Origin: Rhizobium sp. BK376
GTDB taxonomy: Bacteria; Pseudomonadota; Alphaproteobacteria; Rhizobiales; Rhizobiaceae
Assembly (NCBI RefSeq): GCF_004341625.1
Contig: NZ_SLZG01000015.1
Location: forward strand, 62,001-126,000
Direction: 5' to 3'
Length of the DNA: 64,000 nt
Under the pieces are notes generated by a model. That model was not told where the DNA came from, made no database searches, and worked only from the letters and a program-made list of their open reading frames with translations. Positions 52,690 to 61,214 of this stretch are shown here, piece after piece. The translations under genes and the position numbers were made by a program. The stretch's first letter is position 1. Each line of letters starts with the position of its first letter.

Positions 52690-53523
52690 TCAAAAACGTG
52701 AGGGCACCGACGCCGCGCGAAAGGCCCATCTACCGTGATCTTGGTTCGATCTCATCTCGATACCTGGATCGGCGGCCATCCTGCACAGCTGGTGGGCCAT
52801 GGCAGGGCTGACGAGCAACCCGTCGAACGCACCCGACCGAAGAACAGATAGCCGTTCCTCTTGCCAGACCAGTGGTTCAGATGTCGCGCCCCTTTCCTCG
52901 AGTGCGATCGGGAAGAACAGCTCGACAGCTTTCCTCGCCTCTTCTGGGGTTAGGCTTCTGAGCCATGTGGTGGTGCAGCCATCAACGGTCGAGGATATGC
53001 TCGCTAGCCGTGTGACCGAGGGCGTCGAGCGAATGATTGCATCCCTCTGCAGGACCACGACCTTTGTTCCACGCACGACCGTTGCGCGGTCCTCCAGGGC
53101 TGCAAGCCGCCCTTCGTGGCCATCCAGGAATATGACCTCGTTTCGCGGTCCGAGATCAATCGCGTCGGACTGCCCGCCCGCCGATGTGACAGCGTTTACT
53201 GCCTCGGCAAAGTTCATCTCGACAGGTATTCTATCGCTGTCGGACCGCAATACCCTCTCGGCCAATTGCAAGAACAGGTAATCTTTTAATGTCGTCTTTC
53301 CGGCCCCTGTCTCGCCCAAGATCCGCAGCATGTATTTCCTGTCGTCCGAGAGCCATTCCTGAAATATCGTCTCCAGCGCTCGACCATCAGAGGCATGGCG
53401 TGGAATGAACCAGTCCTGGAATCTCCTTTGCTTTTTCGCATCGACAAAAAGCCCGAGACGCCGATGGCTTTCCGTTAGGGACGCCTCTGCGGCATGGGCA
53501 ACGGCTGTCAGATTGGTATCCAT
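52690..53523 (-). CDS. Small NACHT/STAND-like P-loop NTPase
   Basis: From ATG 53523 the protein has 277 residues. The N-terminal 60 residues are helical and not recognised. The Walker A is MLRILGETGAGKTTLKDYLF (near 85), followed by RIPVEMNFAEAVNAV as in NACHT domains (strand with PV/E). EVIFLDGHEGRLAALED fits the Walker B/sensor region (LDGxE instead of LDGLDE), and LTPEEARKAVELFF a conserved winged-helix-like block. There are no C-terminal repeats or effector domain, so it is either a stand-alone ATPase or a truncated NLR-type protein. It follows DUF1223 after 20 bases, in the msrPQ operon. Confidence 0.68.
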   Translation of the reverse strand: MDTNLTAVAHAAEASLTESHRRLGLFVDAKKQRRFQDWFIPRHASDGRALETIFQEWLSDDRKYMLRILGETGAGKTTLKDYLFLQLAERVLRSDSDRIPVEMNFAEAVNAVTSAGGQSDAIDLGPRNEVIFLDGHEGRLAALEDRATVVRGTKVVVLQRDAIIRSTPSVTRLASISSTVDGCTTTWLRSLTPEEARKAVELFFPIALEERGATSEPLVWQEERLSVLRSGAFDGLLVSPAMAHQLCRMAADPGIEMRSNQDHGRWAFRAASVPSRF

Positions 53524-53543
53524 TGCTCCGACCTGCCTCGGCG

Positions 53544-54269
53544 TTAGTGGAACGCCGCAGTGAGGCGGGCGGGCTGATCTTGTAAGGTGGTCGCCGCTAG
53601 GATTGGCCCGCCGTTCCCCGTCTGAATGAGGATAGCCTGCTTCCAAGATCCTGCTTCTGGCACCTCGAAGGACAAAGTTTCGCCGGACCAACGGCCAAGC
53701 AACGCAAGTGAACGGACGAGCCCCGCGTTCCCAATGGTGCGCCCGATGTTGCGGCCACCACCGACAACGATATTTTCGATATTCGGCGAATAGCCGACCA
53801 GCCAAATATCGGCTCCCTCAAAAGGAGCAGTTCCCTTTCCCACAGTGACGCGGCTTCCCTCGATCGTCGCGGTGCAGGGAGGTTTCAAAATGTTGTGGTC
53901 GATGAGCGCTGAGAGCTCAGCTGAATTCGTGCCCGTGGAAGTGGCGCGGCCGTTGATAATGATTTGCGGCGCACCTGGGACCAGAGGACCGAGACGCGCA
54001 TCATAGGCGACTTGTCTGTCGGTGAAAGCGGGCTGAGCGTTATGGTCGGTCCAGCCCTCCTCGTCGAAATAGGTTATAGGGAATGTCAGGGTTAGGATGT
54101 TGGGGTCTTGGCTGAGTTTGTTCAGATTCTCGTCAGCTGCCAGGCAGTCCGCACATCCCTCCGCCGTAAACAATTCCGTTACAGCCTTGGGTCCGCCAGC
54201 AGCACAGGGAACCGGAGACAGGGTCAGAACAGTACACACCACAGACAGACCGATGCGTAGATTGCCCAT
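53544..54269 (-). CDS. DUF1223 secreted thioredoxin-fold protein (copy 1)
   Basis: From ATG 54269 the protein has 241 residues with a signal peptide (MGNLRIGLSVVCTVLTLSPV, cleavage near CAAGG). VTELFTAEGCADCLAADENL carries the C-x-x-C of DUF1223. ITYFDEEGWTDHNAQPAFTDRQ (in parts) and PQIIINGRATSTG are further family blocks. The fold resembles thioredoxins, so a periplasmic thiol redox role is likely. It is the third gene after msrP and msrQ (95-base gap). A longer frame to 54347 lacks support. Confidence 0.88.
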   Translation of the reverse strand: MGNLRIGLSVVCTVLTLSPVPCAAGGPKAVTELFTAEGCADCLAADENLNKLSQDPNILTLTFPITYFDEEGWTDHNAQPAFTDRQVAYDARLGPLVPGAPQIIINGRATSTGTNSAELSALIDHNILKPPCTATIEGSRVTVGKGTAPFEGADIWLVGYSPNIENIVVGGGRNIGRTIGNAGLVRSLALLGRWSGETLSFEVPEAGSWKQAILIQTGNGGPILAATTLQDQPARLTAAFH

Positions 54270-54364
54270 ATCGAAAGCCTCATTAAGGAAGGATTGGCGG
54301 TCACATTCGTCAGCTGCCGGGGTCAGCGCCAACAGCTGAGCTGCCATGTGTTGAAAGCAAAATC

Positions 54365-55021
54365 TCAGCCCGCGAAGGACCGCGAAGGCCCAGCCGCTCG
54401 CTTCGCCGCCCGGCGGCGCTCCATCATGATTGGCCGATAGGAGCGGTAGAGGATCATCGCGATCAGCAGGGTCATGTAGACGATCTGCTCGACCGACAGG
54501 ACCTTGGTCGACAGCGCGAAATGCACCGTGCCGAGTGCGGCGACGATATAAACCAGCCGGTGCAGCCGGATCCAGTTCTTGCCCATCCGGCGGATCGAGA
54601 GCTGGTTGGAGGTGACTGCGAGGGCCAGAAGCATGATGAGCGCCGCCATGCCGAACATGATGAAGGGCCGCTTCAGCACGTCATCAAGCACCGCGGCAAG
54701 ATCCATCGCCTGATCGAGCGCCATGTACACCAGGAAATGCATCAGCGCATAGTAGAAGGTCATGAGCCCGAGCGCCCGGCGATAGCGTATGAGATTCCAG
54801 CCGCCGAGATCGCGGATCGGCGTCACCAGCAGCGTCAGGATGAGGAAGCGTACCGTCCAGAGCCCGAGGAAGAGCTCGAAGGTCTTGACCGGGTCGGCGC
54901 CGAGATTGTCGCTTGCACCGAGATAGAATTCCCAGACGGCCGGAATGAAGGCGACGACATAGAGCAGCCAGACCGAGGCCGGTTGCCAGCGCTTGGGGAG
55001 GGCGAGGGAAAGGCCGGCCAT
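54365..55021 (-). CDS. msrQ: MsrQ haem membrane subunit of periplasmic methionine sulfoxide reductase
   Basis: The 218-residue protein starts in the TGATG overlap with msrP; the longer frame to 55159 lies inside msrP. It has six membrane helices with ferric-reductase-like His residues (FYYALMHFLVYMALDQ, WIRLHRLVYIVAALGTVHFA). The loop RDLGGWNLIRYRRALGLMTF and the basic C terminus are typical. MsrQ passes electrons from the respiratory chain or flavin reductase to MsrP. Gene order msrP-msrQ is classical. Transcribed from the SigF-like promoter at 56003-56028. Confidence 0.93.
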   Translation of the reverse strand: MAGLSLALPKRWQPASVWLLYVVAFIPAVWEFYLGASDNLGADPVKTFELFLGLWTVRFLILTLLVTPIRDLGGWNLIRYRRALGLMTFYYALMHFLVYMALDQAMDLAAVLDDVLKRPFIMFGMAALIMLLALAVTSNQLSIRRMGKNWIRLHRLVYIVAALGTVHFALSTKVLSVEQIVYMTLLIAMILYRSYRPIMMERRRAAKRAAGPSRSFAG

Positions 55022-55962
55022 CAGAAGTTCTTTCGCAGGTCCATGCCCGCATAAAGGCTCGCCACCTGATCGGCATAGCCGTTGAAGGGCAGGGTGGGAT
55101 GGCGCTTGGCGCCGAAGAAACCGCTCTCGCCGATGCGTCGCTCGCTCGCCTGGCTCCACCGCGGATGATCGACGGCGGGATTGACGTTGGCGTAGAAGCC
55201 GTATTCGTCCGAATTCGTCGCCTGCCAGGTGTTAAGCGGCTGCTTGTCCGTCAGTGAGATGCGCACGATCGACTTGATGCCCTTGAAGCCGTATTTCCAC
55301 GGCACGACAAGGCGCACCGGTGCACCGTTCTGGTTCGGCAGGGTCTCGCCGTAGAGACCGACGGCCAGCAAGGTCAGCGGGTTCATGGCTTCGTCGAGCC
55401 GCAGCCCCTCGATGTAAGGCCAATTCAGCGACTGCAGCAGGCCGGACTGGCCCGGCATTTCCGAGGGACGCACGACTGTCTCGAATTCTACATATTTGGC
55501 ACTGCCCATCGGCTCGACCTTTTTCAGGAGCGAGGCCAGAGGGAAGCCGTCCCAGGGGATGACCATCGACCAGGCTTCGACACAGCGCATGCGATAGACG
55601 CGCTCTTCGGGCGGAAATTCCTTGATCAGTGCATCGATGTCGAATGTGCCGGGATTGCCGACCATGCCATCAACCTTTATCGTCCACGGCCGGGGCTTGA
55701 AGTTGCCAGACAATGCTGCCGGATCACCCTTGTCGAGGCCGAACTCGTAGAAATTATTGTAGGTCGTGACATCCTTGATCGGCGTCAGCGGCTCGTCGAC
55801 CTTGTAGTTGGTCTTCGTCGCATGCAGCGCTTCGGCATTCGCCGTGCCGGCGAACGAGAATGCGGCACCCACGGAAACGGCCATAAACTCGCGGCGGCGA
55901 AGATAGATCGAACGTGGCGTGATCTCCGACGACCCGATCTTAGGTGGATGGTAGAACAACAT
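55021..55962 (-). CDS. msrP: MsrP molybdopterin-dependent periplasmic methionine sulfoxide reductase
   Basis: The 313-residue protein has a twin-arginine signal (SIYLRRREFMAVSVGAAFSF), export as a folded Moco protein being expected. The sulphite-oxidase-like domain shows TKTNYKVDEPLTPIKDVTTY, NNFYEFGLDKGDPA, and RVYRMRCVEAWSMVIPWDGF with the Mo-coordinating Cys. RLVVPWKYGFKGIKSIVRIS is the late family block. It reduces methionine sulphoxide in periplasmic proteins. A SigF-like promoter lies 41 bases upstream of its ATG. Confidence 0.95.
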   Translation of the reverse strand: MLFYHPPKIGSSEITPRSIYLRRREFMAVSVGAAFSFAGTANAEALHATKTNYKVDEPLTPIKDVTTYNNFYEFGLDKGDPAALSGNFKPRPWTIKVDGMVGNPGTFDIDALIKEFPPEERVYRMRCVEAWSMVIPWDGFPLASLLKKVEPMGSAKYVEFETVVRPSEMPGQSGLLQSLNWPYIEGLRLDEAMNPLTLLAVGLYGETLPNQNGAPVRLVVPWKYGFKGIKSIVRISLTDKQPLNTWQATNSDEYGFYANVNPAVDHPRWSQASERRIGESGFFGAKRHPTLPFNGYADQVASLYAGMDLRKNF

Positions 55963-56002
55963 TCAATCAAACTCCCTGGCCAAGACGATATCTCTTCGTC
56001 TC

Positions 56003-56028
56003 TACGCAACCAAGCCCGCCTTCGTTAC
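56003..56028 (-). promoter_or_regulatory. ECF (SigF-like) promoter of msrPQ operon
   Basis: On the minus strand GTAACG (56028-56023), 16 bases, CGTA (56006-56003). Located 41 bases before msrP. Confidence 0.8.
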
Positions 56029-56191
56029 ATCGAGCTCGTAAAAATTTGAGCGAGAAGATCGGGTCGCGATCGCCCCCTCCATTGCAAATTTGGCTTTAAC
56101 TCGAATCTGAATCGTTCTCGGCTTGAATTCTAAAACAAACGAATTAAAACCCTGTAAATGACGGAAAACAGGGAGGCTCCGGGCGGACGTT

Positions 56192-56845
56192 ATGGGATTG
56201 CAGCAGACACTGACGGCTTTCAAGGAAGAGTTTGCGCGTACGGCGCCAGAAGGACGCGTGGCGCTGTACGAGTCAAAAATCGCGGAGCTGCGAGCGAGCT
56301 CTTTTTTTGATGGAGCTGTCCGAATAGGCGAAAGGGTGCCCGATTTCCGCCTGTCGGGTGCAAAGGGAAACTTTGTTTCGCTACAAGATGAAGTTGGCTT
56401 CGGCCCTGTCGTTATCACCTTTTATCGCGGTGGGTGGTGCCCGTACTGCAATATACAGCTGAAGGCATATCAAGAGATCCTGCCGGCGATCCAGTCGTAT
56501 GGTGCCAAACTCATCGCCATCTCTCCCGAACTCCCCGACCAGTCTGTGACTACGGCCGAAAAGAATGCCCTGGCATTCGATGTCCTAAGCGATCCCGGCA
56601 ACAAAGTTGCAAGGACCTTCGGAATCGTCTTCACCTTGCCGGACGAATTGCGTGCTGCGATGACTGCCAATGGCAAGGCGCTGCCCGGTATCAATGGCGA
56701 TGAAAGCTGGGAACTTCCTGTTCCGGCGACCTTCGTTGTTGATAGAAATGCCATCGCTACTCTCGCCCATTTCGACGTTGATTACCGCAACAGGCTCGAG
56801 CCTGACGAGATTCTCGCCGCGCTCAAATCGCTTTCGTCTCAATAA
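56192..56845 (+). CDS. AhpC/TSA-type peroxiredoxin-like protein (copy 1)
   Basis: The 217-residue cytoplasmic protein has the thioredoxin/peroxiredoxin core RVPDFRLSGAKGNFVSLQDE, VVITFYRGGWCPYCNIQLKA, and VPATFVVDRNAIATLAHFDV. The active site is a CPYC pair rather than the single peroxidatic Cys of AhpC, as in the redoxin group often labelled AhpC/TSA. The N-terminal 50 residues are helical. It resembles the copy at 62375-63034 (same order, WCPYCNIQL conserved). GST follows 74 bases downstream. Confidence 0.9.
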   Translation: MGLQQTLTAFKEEFARTAPEGRVALYESKIAELRASSFFDGAVRIGERVPDFRLSGAKGNFVSLQDEVGFGPVVITFYRGGWCPYCNIQLKAYQEILPAIQSYGAKLIAISPELPDQSVTTAEKNALAFDVLSDPGNKVARTFGIVFTLPDELRAAMTANGKALPGINGDESWELPVPATFVVDRNAIATLAHFDVDYRNRLEPDEILAALKSLSSQ

Positions 56846-56856
56846 TCTTGGCCACT

Positions 56857-56877
56857 TCAGCGGCGTCGAACCGCTGA
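56857..56877 (+). terminator. Short stem-loop after the peroxiredoxin-like gene
   Basis: TCAGCGG and CCGCTGA pair around a 7-base loop 12 bases after the stop. No T-run follows; possible attenuator or 3' structure between this gene and GST. Confidence 0.4.
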
Positions 56878-56919
56878 GGAGATAGATTTGCGATTCACCC
56901 ACCTGCTTTGGAGGACCAT

Positions 56920-57624
56920 ATGATCCGATTTTACTTTCATCCGACACCCAATCCCGCCAAGGTCGCGCTGTTTCTTGAAGAGGCGGGCCTCGCATACGAA
57001 ACCATCCCCGTCGATACCAGTAAGGGGGAGCAGCATATGCCAGCCTTCCGTTCGATCAATCCAAACGGCAAGGTTCCCGCAATCGTCGACACAGACGGGC
57101 CCGCAGGGAGAGAGACGAGGGTTTTCGATTCCACCGCAATCCTCATCTATCTCGCAGAGCAGACCGGCAAGTTTCTGAGCTCGCCTGAAGATCGGCCTGA
57201 GCTTCTCTCCTGGCTGATGTTTCTCGCCTCCGGCCTGGGGCCGTTCTCAGGCCAGGCTGTCCATTTCCAGCATGCTGCTCCCGAAGGGCTTGACTACGCC
57301 GTCAACCGTTATCGCCGTGAGGCCGAACGTCACTATCAGGTCTTGAACGACCATCTGGACGGGCGATCCTTCATCGTTGGCGACAGCTATACGATTGCAG
57401 ATATTTCGGCATGGGGATGGCTGGACCGGGCTTCGCGGGTGCTGAAGGGCGCGGAAGAGCCGTTCGGGGCCTATCCCAATCTGAAGCGGCTGTTTGAGAT
57501 GGTCGACGCGCGTCCGGCAGCGGCTCGCGCCCGCGAAGTCGGAAAGGATCATGCGTTCAAGCGGATCAACGACGAGGAGACCAAGAGAGCGCTCTTCCCG
57601 TCGAATTACCCTCCGACAGCATGA
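56920..57624 (+). CDS. Glutathione S-transferase
   Basis: From ATG 56920 (GGAGG six bases ahead) the protein has 234 residues. The N-terminal thioredoxin-like domain has MIRFYFHPTPNPAKVALFLE, NPNGKVPAIVDTDG and STAILIYLAEQTGKF. The all-helical C-terminal domain includes GRSFIVGDSYTIADISAWGW, the N-capping box region. It resembles the Nu/YghU-YfcG-like group that uses glutathione for disulphide or peroxide chemistry. It is placed with the peroxiredoxin-like gene, consistent with peroxide defence. Confidence 0.92.
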   Translation: MIRFYFHPTPNPAKVALFLEEAGLAYETIPVDTSKGEQHMPAFRSINPNGKVPAIVDTDGPAGRETRVFDSTAILIYLAEQTGKFLSSPEDRPELLSWLMFLASGLGPFSGQAVHFQHAAPEGLDYAVNRYRREAERHYQVLNDHLDGRSFIVGDSYTIADISAWGWLDRASRVLKGAEEPFGAYPNLKRLFEMVDARPAAARAREVGKDHAFKRINDEETKRALFPSNYPPTA

Positions 57625-57880
57625 GCGACAAGCAGTAAACCTTGTCTAATGTTAACGAGGAAGCGGGGCGTAAGGCCGCGGCATCTACCTCGATGTGAAG
57701 ATCTTTAACAAAATCGCCTGTATGCTCGTCTGGCAACCGGTTCTAGCCAAAGTAGGGAAATTTTAGAACATACGTCATAAAATGGCCGCGTGGTGTGTTG
57801 CCTCTGCTGAGTTTGCAGGACGCATCATCAAGTGTTTGTTTTCAACACCGCACATCCAATCGGGGAATCGGGAAGCGTAG

Positions 57881-59530
57881 ATGGAGAGGAATACGCGTCA
57901 GGATCCATATGGACTGAAGCGCCCGCGCTCACAAAATGGTATCGCAAGCCTCGATAATAATCTTGCTCGGTTCGTACTCGGATTTGCAATCATCTTTGCC
58001 TTCGCGGCCTTGGGCCAGTTCGTTGTTTGGCAGTATCAGCGTCAAAGCGAACTTCAAGAAGCCGCTATGCTCAGCGATCAATTGCTCCGACGTGTCGAGC
58101 TTTCGGCAGATTATGCTGTGATCGCCCTTGGCGATCTTCTAGAGAATGAGCACTACGCGTGTTCCGGTGACCAAGAGGTCGAGTTCGGCGATTTCATCAA
58201 AAGCAAGGGAGCAGTGAAGGATGTCGCGATCATAGACAACAAGGGAAACGTCCAATGTTCCGGCGCCGGCAACATTGGACGGCCTTCGGTCGCCACCTTT
58301 ATTCCCTCACCGTGGTACCCAGCCCGGAACCCAGACATGTTTCTTTCGGCGGGCCCAAAAGAAAGTGGGAATGTCTTTGCATTGCTCTGGCGCGTAACGC
58401 CCGAGCAACGATTTTTGATAGTCTTGAATGTCGACACTCTGCTGTTCGACGTCTTTCCATCAAAGTGGCGCGATAATGCGGAGGCGGCGATTAGGATCGG
58501 GACGGAGGAAGCGGTAGCGCGGCGCAATCCCACGATGCTTGCGGGATATCAAGCAAAAAGTTTTGAGGCCCGATCTGACCGCTATCCGCTAGAAGTCCAT
58601 TTAGAGATAGCAGACAGCCTTTTCCCTACTTGGCGCAGCTATCGGGCGGCGCCGGGTGCTCTCCTCGGTGCTGCATTCGGCGTTATGGTTTTTGCCATCA
58701 GTTTGCTCATGATCAATCGACGGTACGGCCCGGCACTTTCCCTGCAGCGCGCTATTCGCCACGGCGAGATCCAGCCCTTTTTTCAGCCGGTCTTCAAGTT
58801 GTCATCCGGGGAAATCATCGGATGCGAAGTTCTGGTTCGGTGGACCAAGAACGGGAAAGGAAGACATACGCCTGACAGCTTTATTCCGCAGGCTGAGGCG
58901 GACGGTACAATCGTCGCATTGACGGACTATCTCCTAAGCGATGCGCTTGGAAAGTTATCCGCTGTGCTGACGGCTCGACCAGACTTTACAATCGCTTTCA
59001 ACATTGCGCCGCATCATTTCCAGCAGGACTGGTTTGTTGACCAACTCGTTGAGCATTTGGCTCCAAACGGTGTCCGGGCTCGACAAGTCATACTCGAGCT
59101 GACAGAGCGCCAGGCTTTTGTCGAACCTCATCTGGCCAGAAAGGCTGTCCTGCGTGCACAGGCTGCTGGCTTTCTGGTAGCGCTGGACGATACAGGAGTG
59201 GGTCAGAACGGCTTGGCCAATGTGCAGGAGTTGGGAAGCGACCCTATCAAGATCGATAAAAAATTCGTCGATCTGGTGGGCATTGACGACACTGCAACCG
59301 CAATCGTCACGATGCTAGTCGGCCTAGCTCGAAGGTTGGGGGCGTCCACTATTGCCGAAGGGATAGAAAGTGAACGCCAGGTGCTTGCCCTACTCAGATG
59401 TGGGGTCGACCAGGGGCAAGGGTACCTTGTTGGTAGACCGGTTCCAGTCGAGGAATTTTTAGGCCAGCTACATGCCAATGTCCAAACACACGCCGGGGCA
59501 AACTCGCGCGCTATCGCAATTAATCAGTAA
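57881..59530 (+). CDS. Membrane-bound EAL-domain c-di-GMP phosphodiesterase with CSS-like sensor
   Basis: The 549-residue protein has a membrane helix (about 28-50), a periplasmic part with Cys residues (YACSGDQEVEFGD, NVQCSGAGNIGRP) like the CSS-motif sensor, a second helix (about 260-282), and a cytoplasmic EAL domain. Catalytic and metal residues are present: EVLVRW, FNIAPHHF, LELTERQAF, ALDDTGVGQNG, IKIDKKFVD and AEGIESERQ. So active hydrolysis of c-di-GMP, regulated by periplasmic disulphide status, is likely. Its 3' end overlaps the convergent DUF1223 gene by 11 bases. No SigF-like site was found upstream. Confidence 0.92.
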   Translation: MERNTRQDPYGLKRPRSQNGIASLDNNLARFVLGFAIIFAFAALGQFVVWQYQRQSELQEAAMLSDQLLRRVELSADYAVIALGDLLENEHYACSGDQEVEFGDFIKSKGAVKDVAIIDNKGNVQCSGAGNIGRPSVATFIPSPWYPARNPDMFLSAGPKESGNVFALLWRVTPEQRFLIVLNVDTLLFDVFPSKWRDNAEAAIRIGTEEAVARRNPTMLAGYQAKSFEARSDRYPLEVHLEIADSLFPTWRSYRAAPGALLGAAFGVMVFAISLLMINRRYGPALSLQRAIRHGEIQPFFQPVFKLSSGEIIGCEVLVRWTKNGKGRHTPDSFIPQAEADGTIVALTDYLLSDALGKLSAVLTARPDFTIAFNIAPHHFQQDWFVDQLVEHLAPNGVRARQVILELTERQAFVEPHLARKAVLRAQAAGFLVALDDTGVGQNGLANVQELGSDPIKIDKKFVDLVGIDDTATAIVTMLVGLARRLGASTIAEGIESERQVLALLRCGVDQGQGYLVGRPVPVEEFLGQLHANVQTHAGANSRAIAINQ

Positions 59531-60212
59531 TCGACGCGATGATTTTTCCTCCGTTGGCGCGTTGCACCAGCACGGCTGTCTTTAAACCGATTTCTGGCTT
59601 CGGGAGTGTAAAGGACGCTTTACTGCCATCCCATGCTCCGATCCTGTCAAGCCGACGAACAACATGCGTATGCTGAAGCGTGGCACCGCCATTTTCTCCT
59701 CGCGCCACCGGCACCGCCTCGACCCGGGGATCGTAGCGCACCAGCCAGACATCGGCATTGCCGGCGCCTGCACCCACTTCGATCCGGTCTTGGTTGAAGG
59801 CAAGCGCCGGGCCTTCTAACGGAGACGCTTCGGCAAGCAGGGATTCGATCTCTAGCAGGCTGTTTCCGACAACCGTGGCCGAACCATTGACGACCATTTG
59901 CGGCGTATAAGGGCCGGGCTGCCTCAGGGCGGGTTCATAGGTGACCTGGCGCTCGGTGAACTCAGGCTTTCCATAGGTGTCCTTCCAGCCAAGATAATCC
60001 CAGTAGGTCACTGAGAAGCTCAGCGCCAGAACATCCTTCCGATTACTGATCTTGATTAGATTGGCATTGGCCGGAGGGCAAGACGAGCAGCCCTGACTGG
60101 TGAACAATTCGATGACCGTTGGCTGCCGGTCTGCTGCCGCCACGGGTATCGCAGCAGCTGCTGCCGATGAAGAAAGAAGCATCAGGCTACCGATCCTGCC
60201 GAGATTATTCAT
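59520..60212 (-). CDS. DUF1223 secreted thioredoxin-fold protein (copy 2)
   Basis: The 230-residue protein has a signal peptide (MNNLGRIGSLMLLSSSAAAA, cleavage near VAAAD) and the DUF1223 core: VIELFTSQGCSSCPPANANL with C-x-x-C, FSVTYWDYLGWKDTYGKPEF, and PQMVVNGSATVVG. It is a paralogue of the copy in the msrPQ operon and, like it, lies behind a SigF-like promoter, here 52 bases upstream. Periplasmic thiol redox function inferred from fold and context. Confidence 0.9.
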   Translation of the reverse strand: MNNLGRIGSLMLLSSSAAAAAIPVAAADRQPTVIELFTSQGCSSCPPANANLIKISNRKDVLALSFSVTYWDYLGWKDTYGKPEFTERQVTYEPALRQPGPYTPQMVVNGSATVVGNSLLEIESLLAEASPLEGPALAFNQDRIEVGAGAGNADVWLVRYDPRVEAVPVARGENGGATLQHTHVVRRLDRIGAWDGSKASFTLPKPEIGLKTAVLVQRANGGKIIASITD

Positions 60213-60263
60213 GGTTGGACTCCCATCGCGGCCGCGCCGGACGATCCGAGCGGTTGACAGAAG

Positions 60264-60289
60264 TTCGCCCGAAGAATGAGCAATGTTAC
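60264..60289 (-). promoter_or_regulatory. ECF (SigF-like) promoter, leftward
   Basis: On the minus strand GTAACA (60289-60284), 16 bases, CGAA (60267-60264). Faces DUF1223 copy 2. Confidence 0.78.
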
Positions 60290-60354
60290 ACGCTCACGTC
60301 TTAGTGATCAGATGGCTATGCAGCATAACGTTTCTGCGATCGGAAGATGATGAT

Positions 60355-60380
60355 GTAACAGCAGATGATCGGCGCGCGTA
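60355..60380 (+). promoter_or_regulatory. ECF (SigF-like) promoter, rightward
   Basis: GTAACA at 60355-60360, 16 bases, CGTA at 60377-60380. It is 36 bases before the hydrolase start; the second divergent pair of such promoters in the window. Confidence 0.75.
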
Positions 60381-60416
60381 TTGGAGACGATTGCAACCGA
60401 TGTCCGAGGAAAAATC

Positions 60417-61163
60417 ATGAACACGCTTCACCGCGTACTCGTTGCCGCAGCCCTGGCTCTTGGTCCAACCTTGGCTGCTCCGGCGTTTGCCCAACCGGTC
60501 TCGTTCGATGCAAAGGACGGTGTCAAAATTTATGGAGACTTCCGTCAGGCCGAGGGCAGTTCGCGTGCAACGATTCTCCTGTTTCACATGGCCGGTTCGA
60601 ACAAGAGCGAATATGCGCCTTTGGCGCCCATTCTCAACAATGCCGGATTCAGCACCCTGGCTATCGACCAACGCTCAGGCGGCAATCTCTGGGGTGACGT
60701 CAACAAAACCGCTGCAAAGGCCAAAGTCAGTTCAGATTTCGCCGACACAATTCCGGATCTTGAGGCCGCCGTTGCCTATGGCAGCCTGCAAAACGGCGGC
60801 CCAATTATCGTTTGGGGCTCGAGCTATTCGTCAGCACTCGTGTTCGTTGTCGCTGCTCGTCACCCGGAGGTGAAAGCGCTGCTCGCCTTTTCGCCGGCGG
60901 AATATATCCAGGGCTATTCGATCGAGAAGGAAGCCGCCAAGCTTTCGATTCCCGTCTTCATCACTTCGGCCCCCGACGGCGGCGAGATATCGAGCGGCGA
61001 AGCGCTGGCCAAAGCGGTACCCGATCACAGGGCGGTTCAATATATCCCGAAGGACGGCGTGCACGGATCCTCGACGCTACGGACCGACGAGGATCCGCAA
61101 GGTGCCTCAGAAAACTGGAAGCACGTCATCGCGTTTCTCGACAGCGCCTTTCCGCGGACCTGA
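60417..61163 (+). CDS. Secreted alpha/beta hydrolase (dienelactone-hydrolase-like)
   Basis: From ATG 60417 (GAGGA seven bases ahead; the earlier frame overlaps the promoter) the protein has 248 residues and a signal peptide (MNTLHRVLVAAALALGPTLA, cleavage near AFAQP). LLFHMAGSNKSEYAPLAPIL is the oxyanion region, IIVWGSSYSSALVFVVAARH has the nucleophile in G-S-S-Y-S, and the late KDGVHGSSTLRTDE holds the His. It acts in the periplasm on an unknown ester or lactone. Behind a SigF-like promoter. Confidence 0.85.
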   Translation: MNTLHRVLVAAALALGPTLAAPAFAQPVSFDAKDGVKIYGDFRQAEGSSRATILLFHMAGSNKSEYAPLAPILNNAGFSTLAIDQRSGGNLWGDVNKTAAKAKVSSDFADTIPDLEAAVAYGSLQNGGPIIVWGSSYSSALVFVVAARHPEVKALLAFSPAEYIQGYSIEKEAAKLSIPVFITSAPDGGEISSGEALAKAVPDHRAVQYIPKDGVHGSSTLRTDEDPQGASENWKHVIAFLDSAFPRT

Positions 61164-61173
61164 CGTCACGGTC

Positions 61174-61206
61174 TGCCAGAGCCAGCCGAAGGCGCCGGCT
61201 CTGGCA
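61174..61206. terminator. Bidirectional terminator-like hairpin
   Basis: TGCCAGAGCC (61174-61183) and GGCTCTGGCA (61197-61206) form a perfect 10-bp stem between the convergent hydrolase and monooxygenase genes. No long T-run on either side. Confidence 0.65.
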
Positions 61207-61214
61207 CGGTCGTT

